Of a DNA stretch of 64,000 nt, positions 33,908 through 44,640 are shown piece after piece (positions within the stretch are counted from its first letter, which is position 1; each line of letters opens with the position of its first letter). This stretch comes from Caprella mutica (taxonomy: Eukaryota; Arthropoda; Malacostraca; Amphipoda; Caprellidae). The stretch lies in assembly GCA_947561585.1 (NCBI GenBank), contig CANNZV010002524.1:127140-191139 (forward strand), given 5' to 3'. The notes under the pieces were generated by a model. The model saw nothing but the letters and a program-made list of their open reading frames with translations, was not told where the DNA came from and did not search any database. A program made the position numbers and the translations under genes.

Positions 33908-34199
33908 AGACTGTTTACCAAAGGATAAGGTCACAGATTTAAAGGTAATTTGTGACCTCTCTTGACACCTCTTCCGCACAAATACTAAATAATTATATTA
34001 TAGAAACAACAAGTACATTTTCGCTCAAGCAGTCAATATAATCGACCTCATTAGCGCGTTAATACGATATGCTTACACTATCGTTCGTGCGTATATGTTT
34101 CATTTAGTTTAGCACTTTTGTCACTGTACATCGTTGCCTATTGATTACTATATAATAGACTTCTCATTGTTTAAACATAATTTGATTTATAAACTCTTA

Positions 34200-34220
34200 T
34201 CGTTCACTGGGCCCATAACC
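34200..34220 (-). other. Copia primer binding site, initiator-tRNA-Met type
   Basis: Directly after the 5' LTR the minus strand reads GGTTATGGGCCCAG, which is complementary to the anticodon arm of initiator tRNA-Met (CTGGGCCCATAACC). Copia-type elements are known to prime from a cleaved initiator tRNA at this region and not from its 3' end. Confidence 0.75.
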
Positions 34221-34559
34221 TGTTAGAATTAGGTTAATTTACAGTGGATTAACAACGTTAAGACATAGAGTTTATTTAAAGAGTTTATATGTTTATACAG
34301 AGAGAAGAATATTAGAGAGATGAGAGGATCACATCTCTCTCTGAGTAATGCACAAACAGACTGCCTTCAGAAACTACAAGCAGTGATATTTAACACTAGC
34401 CGGATATGTAATAGACTTTAGACCTTACGTCCGTTTCTCATAAAAGTAATACATGGTTATTTAAACAATAGGTAATTTAATATAGCGGAGCTAGTCTAAC
34501 AGGAAGTTAACATTAAACATATATAAGAGTGTGTAATACATTTAACTAAAATTTCAACA
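34221..34559 (-). repeat. Copia 5' LTR
   Basis: 339 bp, followed on the minus strand by the primer binding site at 34200-34220. Confidence 0.95.
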
Positions 34560-34890
34560 GTCATTACTATCAATTAGTTCAATAAGCTTAGTATGAGATT
34601 CCATTTTGAAAGACACTTTAGCAATTTGATTATTTAATTTGGAAAGGTCAATGATCATTCTATTTTTTCCATTGGATTTCTTAACAGTGAAAACTCTAGA
34701 TAAAATGAGATCAGAAGAAAATGGAATTTGTGATATTGCACCAGAAGATAAGAAATTTTGAATTTGTTCATGAATTGCAGGATGAGTAATTCTATTTTTA
34801 TTTGCATTAATTTCTTGAGATGGTAAACTAGGATTTTCAATGAATTGTATTTTATAGCCTTCGGATATAATTCTTAAAATGAAACAATTA
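34560..34890 (-). pseudogene. DIRS-like reverse transcriptase, N-terminal part
   Basis: The minus strand reads WSKITSNCFILRIISEGYKI, then ITHPAIHEQIQNFLSSGAI and FTVKKSNGKNRMIIDLSKLN, the usual start of a DIRS or Ngaro type RT. It is cut by the Copia element at the GTCAT site. The stop codon just before WSKIT suggests a nonsense mutation or a separate start. The continuation is at 28959-30584. Confidence 0.8.
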
Positions 34891-34950
34891 GATGTAATTT
34901 TACTCCATTATGATAAATACCTACTGAGGACCCCAGAAGTAGCAACAGAA

Positions 34951-36590
34951 CTATTGGTGGGTTCCAGCTCTACGGAAGCCTCTGTTACGACTGTATCTAC
35001 CTCTTCCTCTATAGCTAGCACGAAAGGGCTGCTGTGTATTGCCTTGATGCCAGCTTCTGGATCCAGACATAGCTGGTTGCGGCTGCATAGTAGTGCGAGA
35101 AGTAGAGGGTCTAGGATTAGCATTATAGTTTCTGGATGAACTAGCAGGGGCATAAGGATGAGAGATTTCATTGGATGGAAGAATCAAATTGTGAGATGAA
35201 AGGTTAGGTTTGAAAGATTTAGGCCTAGCTGCTGCAGGGTTATTGAGAACTTTGTTGAATGAAGTTGCTTGAGTCTTGATAACCTTTTCGGCCGATTCAT
35301 TCTCATCAGCACCGAACATGTGAAGGTGCGTTACAGGTTGTGAGAAGAGTGGTTGTCTTAACTCACTTTTAACGAATTTAGCCACCCACACTAGTTCTTC
35401 TGAATCGAGTGAGCTGCAGATTAGAAGAGCAAACCATTTGAATAGCCGAGGCTACTAGTTTTTGATTTGGATCGGAAGGCTTTAGAGACTCTAATACAGA
35501 AAGTAAGGGCATAATAGCACTGGTTTGAAATTTCTGGCTCTTCATTATGCTCCTTTGCTTCAGAAATTCGTCTGAGCTAAAGCTCTGTCCTTTTATGCGA
35601 TTCCAAATGGCATTTGGAAGTTTAGGTGGTTCAAAGTGATTGCTGATCTCCTTAGATGGAATGAAGTCCTTCATGAAGTTTTCTAAATCAGCTTCAGACA
35701 ATTCAGAGTCTGCAATTCGTTTGAACCACTCGAAAGATCTCTTAGGTGCCTCCCAACTATGGGTAGGCCTTGTAGCTAAAATTGGGATCTCAATTTCTTC
35801 AGAACCAGAGAAGTTCCCAACATCGTTTTCAGGATCAACGTCAACCATTACCATTGAGGAAGGCCCGGCTGGTTGGGCACTACCAGATCTCCAGTCTGCA
35901 GAACATGGGAGATATTTGGGATATTCTCTAAGAACAATTTGAATTAATTTTACTATGAACAGAATAAGAGATCTCTAGGAACACTTTACCTGGTTCAGCT
36001 AAATGGCTAGATCTAGTGGAAGTTACCGGAGAAATAGACACAGGTCTCAACATTTGCTCAAAATTCTCTTCCGGCTCTGCCATAGCCATAAGCTGATTTA
36101 AAGGAATATCATCATCACTGTCATCAATATTAGCATTTAAATCAAATATGAAAGAGTCAGGCTCAGCTTCAAGATCCTCCCTTAAAGGGGTAACTTCGCG
36201 TTGAGACACTGCTACAGTATTAATAATGGGCTCAGCTACAAGAATCTCCTTCAGGTTATCTTTACGCTGAGTCCAAAGTTTAGAGGTACCCTTAACAAAT
36301 CCAGGGTTCTTAATCATGGTACTACCCTTTTTGGCTTTCTTTTGAGGATTATTAAGGTAGACAGTCCTGGTAGTATTTATTTCTTCCTCAGAGTCGGAAG
36401 AGGAATCACGCTTGCGTTTACTAATCACTCTTTTCAGATTACCATACTTCTTACCCAAGCCGGCAATGGCAGAGGAATTTCGTTTAGATTCGGAAAGAAT
36501 TGCTTTCATATACGCATTGATGATGGACATATTAGGATTTTCCTCGCAATTGGGTATGGCCTCAATAGTAAAGCTTTCGCTATTATCCAT
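34951..36590 (-). pseudogene. DIRS-like gag region, frameshifted
   Basis: The frame begins at the ATG at 36590 (MDNSESFTIEAIPNCEENPN) with a basic stretch (KRVISKRKRDSSSDSEEE). Near 35940 it shifts to the frame of 35378-35854 (REYPKYL, then SFEWFKRIADSELSE). Near 35410 it shifts again to 34951-35391 (WVAKFVKSELRQPLFS). The last part is rich in arginine and glycine (SYRGRGRYSRNRGFRR), which suits an RNA-binding gag tail. No zinc knuckle was seen. The two shifts suggest decay, but splicing or assembly errors are possible. Confidence 0.7.
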
Positions 36591-36765
36591 AGTGATCTTA
36601 TAACTTAAGCCTTAACCTTAATTAAATTTAAATTACGTACCAGTAAGAGTAATGTTATAATCTGTAACAAACAAACACCAAAAATAAATGACTTATCTGA
36701 AAACCGTAAATTTTTGAAGTCCAGAGTAGCAGACGACACACCCAACGTACACACGCAAGAGCGTC

Positions 36766-36895
36766 AAAAATAAGACTGACAATGTATCATAGATTCTGCT
36801 AACCATACATTACTATAATATTTTATTTTATTATAGGTAATAGGCGACGACCATCTGACTGCACTGAAGTGGTCATTAGCTGCATCAGCTACGCT
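36766..36895. repeat. DIRS inverted terminal repeat, right
   Basis: Partner of 27799-27928. One substitution was seen, in the TATAGGAATG/TATAGTAATG position. Confidence 0.9.
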
Positions 36896-37218
36896 AGTGT
36901 TATTAAATACAGCATTAATAAAAAACAATAAACTACAAATCACTGAATACAAAGCAAATCAAATACTTAAAAGATACTTTTTTAGTTCTTTTTTAAATTT
37001 AACTAAAGAGTCAACTTCTCTTAAAGCCCGTATTACACTGTGGCGCTCGCTATGGCGGTCGCCACAATTTTGTTGTTTTTCTCTCTAATTCCGCCCCTTT
37101 TCTCTCTAATAGCGAAAAATGTCTTGGCGAGCACCACGAAATTGTGATCGCTCACTGCGCGATAGAACCAACACCACTACCGTTTTAGAGGTGATGAAAT
37201 TGTCACTGAAGGCTATTA

Positions 37219-37757
37219 AAGTGATTTGAAGTAGTGGAAAAAGTATTTTGTTTCATTTTAAAAGTTATTTAAGACTTTGTACGGCTACTGCGCGATACAA
37301 AAAAGGAATGAACGCTTCTGTGTAGTGTCCAGTGTTGCCATACAATCAATGAAATTAAGCCCGTATTACACTGTGGCGCTCGCCATAGCGGTGTTGTCTC
37401 TCTCTACGGATATGGCGCTCACCATTCTCAAAATTGCTATTACACTAGACGAGTCGATATGGCGGTGATCGTGCATTGAAATTTAGGGAAAATTGAAAAA
37501 TTTACTATGAAATGAATCATACCAATAAAATTCTATTTCATCACGAATATATATTCAGTTAATTATTTTTTTGATAGTTGTGTGAAACAATTCCATGCGT
37601 ATATATTAAAAAGTTTAATTTCATTGATTGTATGGCAACACTGGACACTACACAGAAGCGTTCATTCATTTTTTGTATCGCGCAGTAGCCGTACAAAGTC
37701 TTAAATAACTTTTAAAATGAAACAAAATACTTTTTCCACTACTTCAAATCACTTTTA
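37219..37757. repeat. Long inverted repeat with a nested short element
   Basis: Arms of about 137 bp (37219-37355 and 37618-37757) are nearly perfect reverse complements, sharing TTAAGACTTTGTACGGCTAC and GTGTAGTGTCCAGTGTTGCC. The spacer starts with GCCCGTATTACACTGTGGCG, a phrase also found at 37025. It looks like a small element inserted in a palindrome. Confidence 0.75.
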
Positions 37758-38282
37758 TATATTTCACTTCCCATAATAAAATGTAAATCAACTATAAACA
37801 ATTTTCCAACAATTATTACCTAAACTCTATAAAAAAAATTCTGAATATACCGTTAAGTAATAATGAAACAGTCATAGGCGACAGCGGGATATTTGATATT
37901 GTGGGATAAAATAACGAGTGCAGTCCACCGAGCAAGTTCGTTTTTGCGGTCCATCTAGTGTTAATTAATGCAAAATATTAAACTTATATAATATTAATAA
38001 CTTAAAGAAACAGTCAACCCGTGTAGCACATCTAATTTTATAAGTGTTATCGATAGGTAAAATAAACATTCTTTATGTGTTCATATGAAATGTTTCGGCT
38101 TAAGTCGCTATTATATTACTGTATATTAACACCTGGCTAATATTGTAATAGTGAAAAATAATATGAAATATATCCCATAAACACTTTAAAATACAAAATA
38201 AAGCAGTTCGTGGACGAATTGTCCGTGTATGAAATGTCCATTGGACGAAATGTCCACGGACGAGATCTCCTAGACCCGTCAT

Positions 38283-39590
38283 TAAATAGTTAGTTAGTGT
38301 TATTAAATAGTTAATTATTGTTATCAACTATATAGCTAGTTAATGTTATTAAATAGTTAGTTAATGTCATTAAATAGTTAGTTGGTGTTATTAAATAATT
38401 AGTTAGTGTTATTAAATAGTTAGTTAGTGTCAGTAAATAGTTAGTTAGTGTTATTAAATAGTTAGTTAGTGTCAGTAAAAAGTTAGTTAATGTTATTAAA
38501 TAGTTAGTTAGTGTTATTAAATAATTAGTTAGTGTTATTAAATAGTTAGTTAGTGTCAGTAAATAATTAGTTAGTGTTATTAAATAGTTAGTTAGTGTTA
38601 TTAAATAGTTAGTTAGTGTTATTAAATAGTTAGTTAGTGTTATTAAATAGTTAGTTAGAGTTATTAAATAGTTAGTTAGTGTTATTCAATAGTTAGTTAT
38701 TGTTATTAAATAGTTAGTTAGTGTTATTAAATAGTTAGTTAGTGTTATTAAATAGTTAGTTGGTGTTATTAAATAGTTAGTTAGTGTTATTCAATAGTTA
38801 GTTAGTGTTATTAAATAATTAGTTAGTGTTATTAAATAGTTAGTTAGTGTTATTAAATAGTTAGTTAGTGTTATTAAATAGTTAGTTAGTGTTATTAAAT
38901 AGTTAGTTAGTGTTATTAAATAGTTAGTTAGTGTTATTAAATAGTTAGTTAGTGTTATTAAATAGTTAGTTAGTGTTATTAAATAGTTAGTTAGTGTTAT
39001 TAAATAGTTAGTTAGTGTTATTAAATAGTTAGTTAGTGTTATTAAATAGTTAGTTAGTGTTATTAAATAGTTAGTTAGTGTTATTAAATAGTTAGTTAGT
39101 GTTATTAAATAGTTAGTTAGTGTTATTAAATAGTTAGTTAGTGTTATTAAATAGTTAGTTAGTGTTATTAAATAGTTAGTTATTGTTATTAAATAGTTAG
39201 TTAGAGTTATTAAATAGTTAGTTAGTGTTATTAAATAGATGATTAGTGTTATTAAATAGTTAGTTAGTGTTATTAAATAGTTAGTTAGTGTTATTAAATA
39301 ATTAGTTAGAGTTATTAAATAGTTAATTAGTGTTATTAAATAGTTATTTAGTGTTATTAAATAGTTAGTTAGTGTTATTAAATAATTAGTTGGAGTTATT
39401 AAATAGTTAGTTAGTGTTATTAAATAATTAGTTGGAGTTATTAAATAGTTAGTTAGTGTTATTAAATAATTAGTTGGTGTTATTAAATAATTATTTAGTG
39501 TTATTAAATAATTAGTTGGTGTTATTAAACAGTTAGCTAGAGTTATTAAGTAGTTTGTTAGTTAGTGTTTTAAGTTAGTTAGTTTTGTTA
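38283..39590. repeat. 21-bp satellite array
   Basis: About 60 copies of GTTATTAAATAGTTAGTTAG plus T. The middle (about 38820-39180) is nearly uniform and both edges are more diverged, a pattern expected from unequal exchange. It begins right at the end of the terminal-array element. Confidence 0.95.
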
Positions 39591-39780
39591 GTTATAGTTA
39601 TTAATATTAGGTAGAGATGGAGAAGAAGTAAAAAATACAATTCAAACTATACAGAACCAGCACCGCAGGGAGCGTAATAAAGTCAACGAATCGAAAAATT
39701 TGATGAAATTTATGAAACAGATGGAATTTATGTAAGAACTCTCCCACCGTCTCAATCTGCCCGCCAAACGCTTTATAAAT

Positions 39781-40200
39781 GTGAACAGTCAAGACTCTTT
39801 TTGAGCATGCACTTGCCCGTTGCTCGTGGATGCGAGTGTCAATGTAAACGGGGCTTGCGAGTTACTGTCGTGACAGTGGACAGCAGCTGTCCCACTTTAC
39901 TCGCATGCTAGTAGCTGAATGTTCATAGCATTGAATTTCCATAACAGCTACTCGAATGATGCAGTTACACTGTGCAAGTAGCTGCACTACAGTAACTGGC
40001 TAGGCCAACTCGCACGTTTACTCGCACCGTGTAACAAGGCGCCTTTAAGCCGCCCCGTCCAGACGCTCCGACAAATCACTTTAGTTTGGAAATACTTTTT
40101 CTCGGGCGAACACGGGCAATCTCATTTCTGCCTGTGTTCGCGTCCAGACGAGAGAAATATGAACGGGAAAGAGAAATGTCCGTGTTCGCGATTCTGCATA
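39781..40200. repeat. Palindromic MITE-like sequences
   Basis: 39781-40040 contains CTCGCATGCTAGTAGCTG and inverted relatives such as GCAAGTAGCTGCACTAC. From 40046 a new unit starts with CCCCGTCCAGACGCTCCGAC, a phrase repeated at 53797, with GTGTTCGCG motifs inside. They are probably short non-autonomous elements; their borders are uncertain. Confidence 0.45.
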
Positions 40201-40837
40201 ATAATTCAATGGAAAAATATCATATGTTGTTGTTGATAGTTAATACCTAACAATTTAGCAATTTCAGAAACAAACATGGATTAAAAATATATTGTTACCT
40301 AGGTCGATTTACATACCGATTATAAATGTTTACTTAGATATCTAAACTGAGTTACACATCAATATAATATCTAGTACCTATCTAGAGAAACGTCTCGGTA
40401 ATCAGACACTCCTAGTACTCGCACAGTGGGAGTTTTCGTAGATCATGATAGGTTTATCAAAATTGAAATTTCGTATATTTCCATTATCTACGTAGGTATA
40501 CGTTTTACAATTACTTACAAATACTGTTTCCTATATTAAATAAAATACTGTATGTTTACTAGGTACCTACTACCTAGATATAGGGGGAAGTCTCCATTTA
40601 TCGACCACTTAAGAGGTTTCCTTCAAAATTATTATTATTGTTTAACTCTCCTTTCTACTAATGCATCTACGACAGAACCAACTAAAAGATAACATTCAAA
40701 TCTTTTAAACCATTTTAAGTAATATGTAATTCGTTCAGTATAAATTCTACATTGAATCAAATATTTTATCTGGAAAACTCGCACCATAATATCGTCCACA
40801 GAATAAAATTTTCATTAAACAGCTGGCAGGATGGGGG
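40201..40837. other. Unassigned AT-rich sequence
   Basis: No gene or clear repeat apart from scattered TACCTAG motifs. Confidence 0.3.
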
Positions 40838-41360
40838 AAAATCAGGTAGAATTGGGAAATCAGGTGAAATGGAGAAATATGGGAGAAAATCAGGAGAATG
40901 GGGGAAATGTGGGGGAAATCACGTAGAATTAGGCAATCAGGTAGAATGGGGAAATGTGGGAGAAAATCAGGTAGAATGGGGGAAAATATGACACGATGAA
41001 AGATAAAAAAAGTAGAATGAGGGAAAATGATAGAATGGGGGAAATCTGGTAAAATGGGGGAAATGATAGAATGGGGGGAAAGCTGGCAGAATGGGGAAAA
41101 AATCTGTTAAAACGGGGGAAAATCAGATAGAATAGGGTAGAATGAGAGAAAATGATAGAATGGGGGAAAAGCTGGTAGAATGTGGGAAAATGGTAGAATG
41201 GGGAAATCAGGTAAAAGGGGGAAAATTCTGGTAGAATGATGGAAAAGCTGGCTGGTATAATGGAGAAATCTGGTAGGATGGGGATATATAGTAGAATGGG
41301 GGAACCAGCTGTTAGAATTGGGAGTAAAGCTTGCAGAATGAGGGAAAAGAATGGGGGTAA
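40838..41360. repeat. Purine-rich minisatellite (GTAGAATGGGGGAAAAT)
   Basis: Irregular tandem copies of GTAGAATGGGGGAAAATCAG, with strong purine bias on one strand over about 520 bp. Such tracts can form triplex or other non-B DNA. Confidence 0.85.
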
Positions 41361-41389
41361 ATAAATGATTTTAGTGAGGGTTTTATTTA

Positions 41390-42850
41390 CGTCTGAATCG
41401 ATTCCAAAGTTCGTATCTCAGATGACAAAATGAAATTGAATACAAGGGACTGGAAGAAGCAGTCAGAAAGGAAAGTGGCTCCATCAACAAAGTCACCTAT
41501 ATACCACCGTCAGTGGCGATGCTCATGGATACAGAAAAGCTACTCCGTGAATGTAGTCTTTTACCAAGGAATGAAACGAAAATGAACACAAGCACCGGCA
41601 TGGTTGCACTAAAGGCCCGTCCACACCTTCACTCATGCCTCAAGAAATCGCTGCATGCGTGCGTTCACGCCCGTCATTTCTGGTGCAGACGCATGTTTTT
41701 TGATATCGCTCTCAGAGCGATAGCATGCGTGCGAAATCATCATTCATGCCAGTAGGAGTGTAGGACGCTTGCAGTCACGACGGCAGGATGGATATGGACG
41801 GCGTTCTGCTTTAAACATAACAATGTACTTTACCTTCTGAATATTATGGTGTTCTATTATTGTTATTTTAATATTTTGTTTATATTATTAACTCAGACGA
41901 AAGTCGATCTTTATTAGTGATGTTGTTCAGACGTTAAACCCTTACTAAACTAAAAACTCTTGTATAATTAAAAATGGTTTTAATTTCATACCACTTTATC
42001 AGTAGTAAATTAGTATGCTATATCACTGAACGTTCCACACCTATCACTCATGAACGTACTTTTGCGCTCATGACCGCGTTCATGACTCCACGCAAACTAG
42101 TGCGGTGCGTCCACACCTATTTACTGTGAATATTATTGGTATTACCTACAACGATATAATTAATATCACAAATTGACAGGTCTATTAAAGATGATGCAGT
42201 AAACCATTTATTGAAGTAATTTAGACTCATTTGCTTGATTTCCAGGGTAAATTTAATTATCTAATAACAATTATGAATTGTTTTATCAAATTTCTTAAGA
42301 TTGATTCTTTATATAAATTAAACAATTGCATGCTCAATGCATGAAGAAAATGTATTTGTCCGTGTAGGCAATATAGCATACTAATTTACAACTGATGAAG
42401 TGGTATGAAATTAAAACCATTTTTAATTATAAAAGGGTTTTTAGTTTAGTAAGGGTTTAACGACTGAACAATATCACTAATTATAAAGATCGACTTTCTT
42501 CTGAGTTAATAATATAAACAAAATATTAAAATAACAATAATAGTACACCATAATATTCGAAAAATAAATTATATTGTTATATTACAAGTGGAGCGCCGTC
42601 CAAATCCATCCTGCCGTCGTGACTGCAAGCATGAATGATGATTCCGCACGCATGCTATCGCACTGGGAGCGATAGCAAAAAGCATGCGTGTGCACCAGAA
42701 ATTACGGGCATGAACGCACGCATGCAGCGATTTCTTGAGGCATGAGTGAAGGTGTGGACGCTCGTGAGTGAAGGTGTGGATGGGCCTTTACGGATGGAAG
42801 AGAAAAATGAAGAGGTGATAGTAAATGAAGCATACGAGTCTACCTAACAC
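41390..42850 (+). pseudogene. Unclassified coding remnant X, copy 1, split by a foldback element
   Basis: On the plus strand 41420-41608 reads LEEAVRKESGSINKVTYIPP, then MLMDTEKLLRECSLLP. After the inserted foldback it continues from 42787 with EEKNEEVIVNEAYEST and a stop. Related pieces are at 47660-47960 and 56137-56400 on the minus strand. The family is unknown to me. The shared pieces KESGS, KVT, LMD(A/T)EKLLREC and EEVIVNEAYE(P/S)T point to an old protein-coding repeat. Confidence 0.5.
41609..42786. mobile_element. Giant foldback element with arms of about 410 bp
   Basis: It starts AAAGGCCCGTCCACACCTTC and ends with the inverse (GGTGTGGATGGGCCTTT), flanked by TA-type sequence. The arms run about 41609-42020 and 42370-42786. 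The outer about 230 bp are GC-richer, with GCATGCGTGCG motifs, and the inner parts AT-rich. The related coding remnant at 47660-47960 has the site uninterrupted (GCACTAACGGATG), which fixes the borders. Not coding. Confidence 0.8.
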
Positions 42851-43189
42851 AAAATCTAAAACCTCGAAGTTGAAGAGCATAATCCAATCGTTATCCTGAA
42901 AAAGACATTACATAATCCAAATTACAACAGTTCATCCTCGTATGTTTTTCTAAATAAACCAATTAATACGCATTTTCCAGAACGTTTTACCTACACAGAG
43001 AAAAAAGTTTACTCATATTTAATGGGTCAACAATTTGTGCTTTGAATCAATTTATTACGTGAGTTGATTTGACTATATTCATGTTTTCACGTGTGTCAAA
43101 ACAACTATGACGTGGTGTGTCACCAACCATAGTTAATTCAAATCAAATTTCATGGATTGAATCAACTTACTAAGAGAGTTAGAGTTACA

Positions 43190-43705
43190 TTTTGGGAGTT
43201 TGAACATATGTTAAAACAACTAGGACAAAGTGTGTTGAAGTAACTCACAAAGATTGTTAATCCAATGTATCTGGTGTATGAATTAACTTACTATGAGAGT
43301 TGGCGCTACTGTTTTGAAGTTTAGGTGCGAGTTAAATCAACTAGGACAAAGTGTGTTATAGTAACCCACAAAGACTGTTAATCCAATGTATTCTGCAGTG
43401 TATGAATTAACTTACTGTGAGAGTTGGCGCTACTTTTTTGTAAGTTTAGGTGTGAGTTAAAACAACTATGACATAGTGTGATAAAGTAACCCACAAAGAC
43501 TGTTAATCCTATGTATCTGGTGTATAAATTAACTAACTATGAGAGTTGGCGCTACTTTTTTGTAAGTTTAGGTGTGAGTTAAAACAACTATGACATAGTG
43601 TGATAAAGTAACCCACAAAGACTGGTAATCCTATGTATCTGGTGTATAAATTAACTTACTATGACAGTTGGCGCTACTTTTTTAAGTTTAGGTGTGAGTT
43701 AAATT
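43190..43705. repeat. Tandem repeat, unit about 120 bp
   Basis: Four to five copies. Landmarks are GAGAGTTGGCGCTAC, AACAACTATGACATAGTGTG and ACCCACAAAGACTGTTAATC. The last two copies are closest to each other. Confidence 0.85.
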
Positions 43706-44640
43706 AAATGAGTATGTGGCAACTTATGCTTTCCTCAAAGCCAATTAATCGGTTGACACTTTACAGTTCAAATCTTGTTTCAAGTGTGTTACGTGTTGAA
43801 TGTGAACGCTCCTCAATACCATTTTAGTTCAATTGCAAACAATAGCATTATATGCACTAAATAGTGTTATTGCTGCCAATCGATTATTAATTATTAATTA
43901 ATTCCATTAATACATAGATAAATGCCTGCCTAAATATTCTAAAAAAATTGGGATTGATAGGCTGGCGGCTAGGTAGTTATTTGAAGAGCTGATTATCAGT
44001 ATATATAACTTTTCATAATAATAACTTTTGATTACTGCCTTCCAGTTTGTAAACTGATATCCAAACTAGTTTTCCTAGATTATTATATGTTAACTTATTT
44101 AAGCATCATACCTACCTAGCTGTTTTTTTTTTCAGTGTCAATACTCAATACCTTCTACGTAGGCTAGGCAGTTATTGCGCTGTCCTTAGATAGGGTAAGT
44201 TCCAAATTATCAGGTGATTTCACATTTTCGGTCACGTATGAAATATAGTATATAGCTACCTAATAGCTAATTGAAATAAAAGTTGATTAATTATCTTATA
44301 TAGTTTTTCTTAGGCAACCGAAAATGTGGAACCATCCCATAATTCGGAACTTATCCTAGTATCTCAAGTTAAATATTCTTATAATTTATATATTTCAAAA
44401 CTAGTTAGTGTTCCTATTGGTAGGGTTACACAGATAAATTCGGTTCTTTAATTTCTAATTGCGGCCCTATTAAGAAAGTCTCAAAATCCATTTGAAATTA
44501 GTTTAGCTATATATTGAATTGTTCAACAGATCAATTTATGATAGGTTCTATTTATTTCAAGATTACCTTGAAGCCATGATGGTTATTAATGTTTCTGAGA
44601 TAAGAGACCGCAGTTAGTTAATGTGCCGCAATTTACCCAC

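Larger units (their letters stand above)
30585..34559 (-). mobile_element. Ty1/Copia LTR retrotransposon, internally deleted
   Basis: LTRs of 339 bp (30585-30923 and 34221-34559) differ at one position (near 30850 and 34486). On the minus strand they start TGTTGAAATT and end CTAACA. A 5-bp duplication GTCAT flanks the element (30580-30584 and 34560-34564). It lies within the RT frame of the DIRS-like element. Order on the minus strand: LTR, primer site, leader with a tandem duplication, gag, a short tail of the integrase region, RT, RNase H, polypurine tract GAGGAGGAG, LTR. Protease and most of integrase are missing. The total, 3975 bp, is about 1 kb or more below a usual Copia element. It may belong to the GalEa group common in crustaceans, which I cannot confirm. 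Confidence 0.93.
27779..36895 (-). mobile_element. DIRS-like tyrosine-recombinase retrotransposon, interrupted by a Copia element
   Basis: Gene order on the minus strand is gag-like, reverse transcriptase, RNase H, tyrosine recombinase. Inverted terminal repeats of 130 bp (27799-27928 and 36766-36895) match with one visible mismatch. An internal sequence at 27972-28004 is an exact 33-nt complement of the left edge (27779-27811), as expected for the internal complementary region that templates circle formation in DIRS1-type elements. No integrase, protease or target duplication is seen. Without the Copia insertion the element is about 5.1 kb, a usual DIRS size. No methylase domain was recognised. 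Confidence 0.85.
26466..37963. mobile_element. TTAA-flanked insertion inside the terminal-array element
   Basis: The left junction reads CTCATTAACACACGG and the right junction TAGTGTTAATTAATGC, while copy 1 has continuous TTATTAATGAATGC there. This fits a TTAA target duplication with CAC/GTG ends. The inverted ends beyond that are weak. The outer parts (26466-27778 and 36896-37963) have no gene that I recognise. The middle is a DIRS-like retrotransposon. Whether the outer parts are a single element is inference. Confidence 0.5.
25691..38277. mobile_element. Terminal-array element, GGACATTTCGTCC family, copy 2, split by nested insertions
   Basis: The left part, 25691-26465, matches 5280-6090 of copy 1 (phrase array, then core with GTGGAAAACATCC and GGTACCCTGTTAT). 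The right part, 37964-38277, matches 6105-6556 (ATGCAAAATATTA, CAGTCAACCCGT, GAAATGTTTCGGCTTAA, then the phrase array and TCCTAGACCC). The two parts are separated by about 11.5 kb. Copy 1 thus serves as the uninterrupted reference. Confidence 0.75.

Noticed and set aside
34655..34840. 61-codon minus-strand frame
   Set aside because: A shadow of the DIRS RT frame, which carries the recognisable KSNGKNRMIIDLSKLN motif.
38283..39590. CRISPR-like regular repeats
   Set aside because: 21-bp units are directly contiguous with no unique spacers and the context is eukaryotic.
40752..40991. 79-codon glycine-rich frame
   Set aside because: It enters the purine-rich minisatellite at 40838 and has no independent support.
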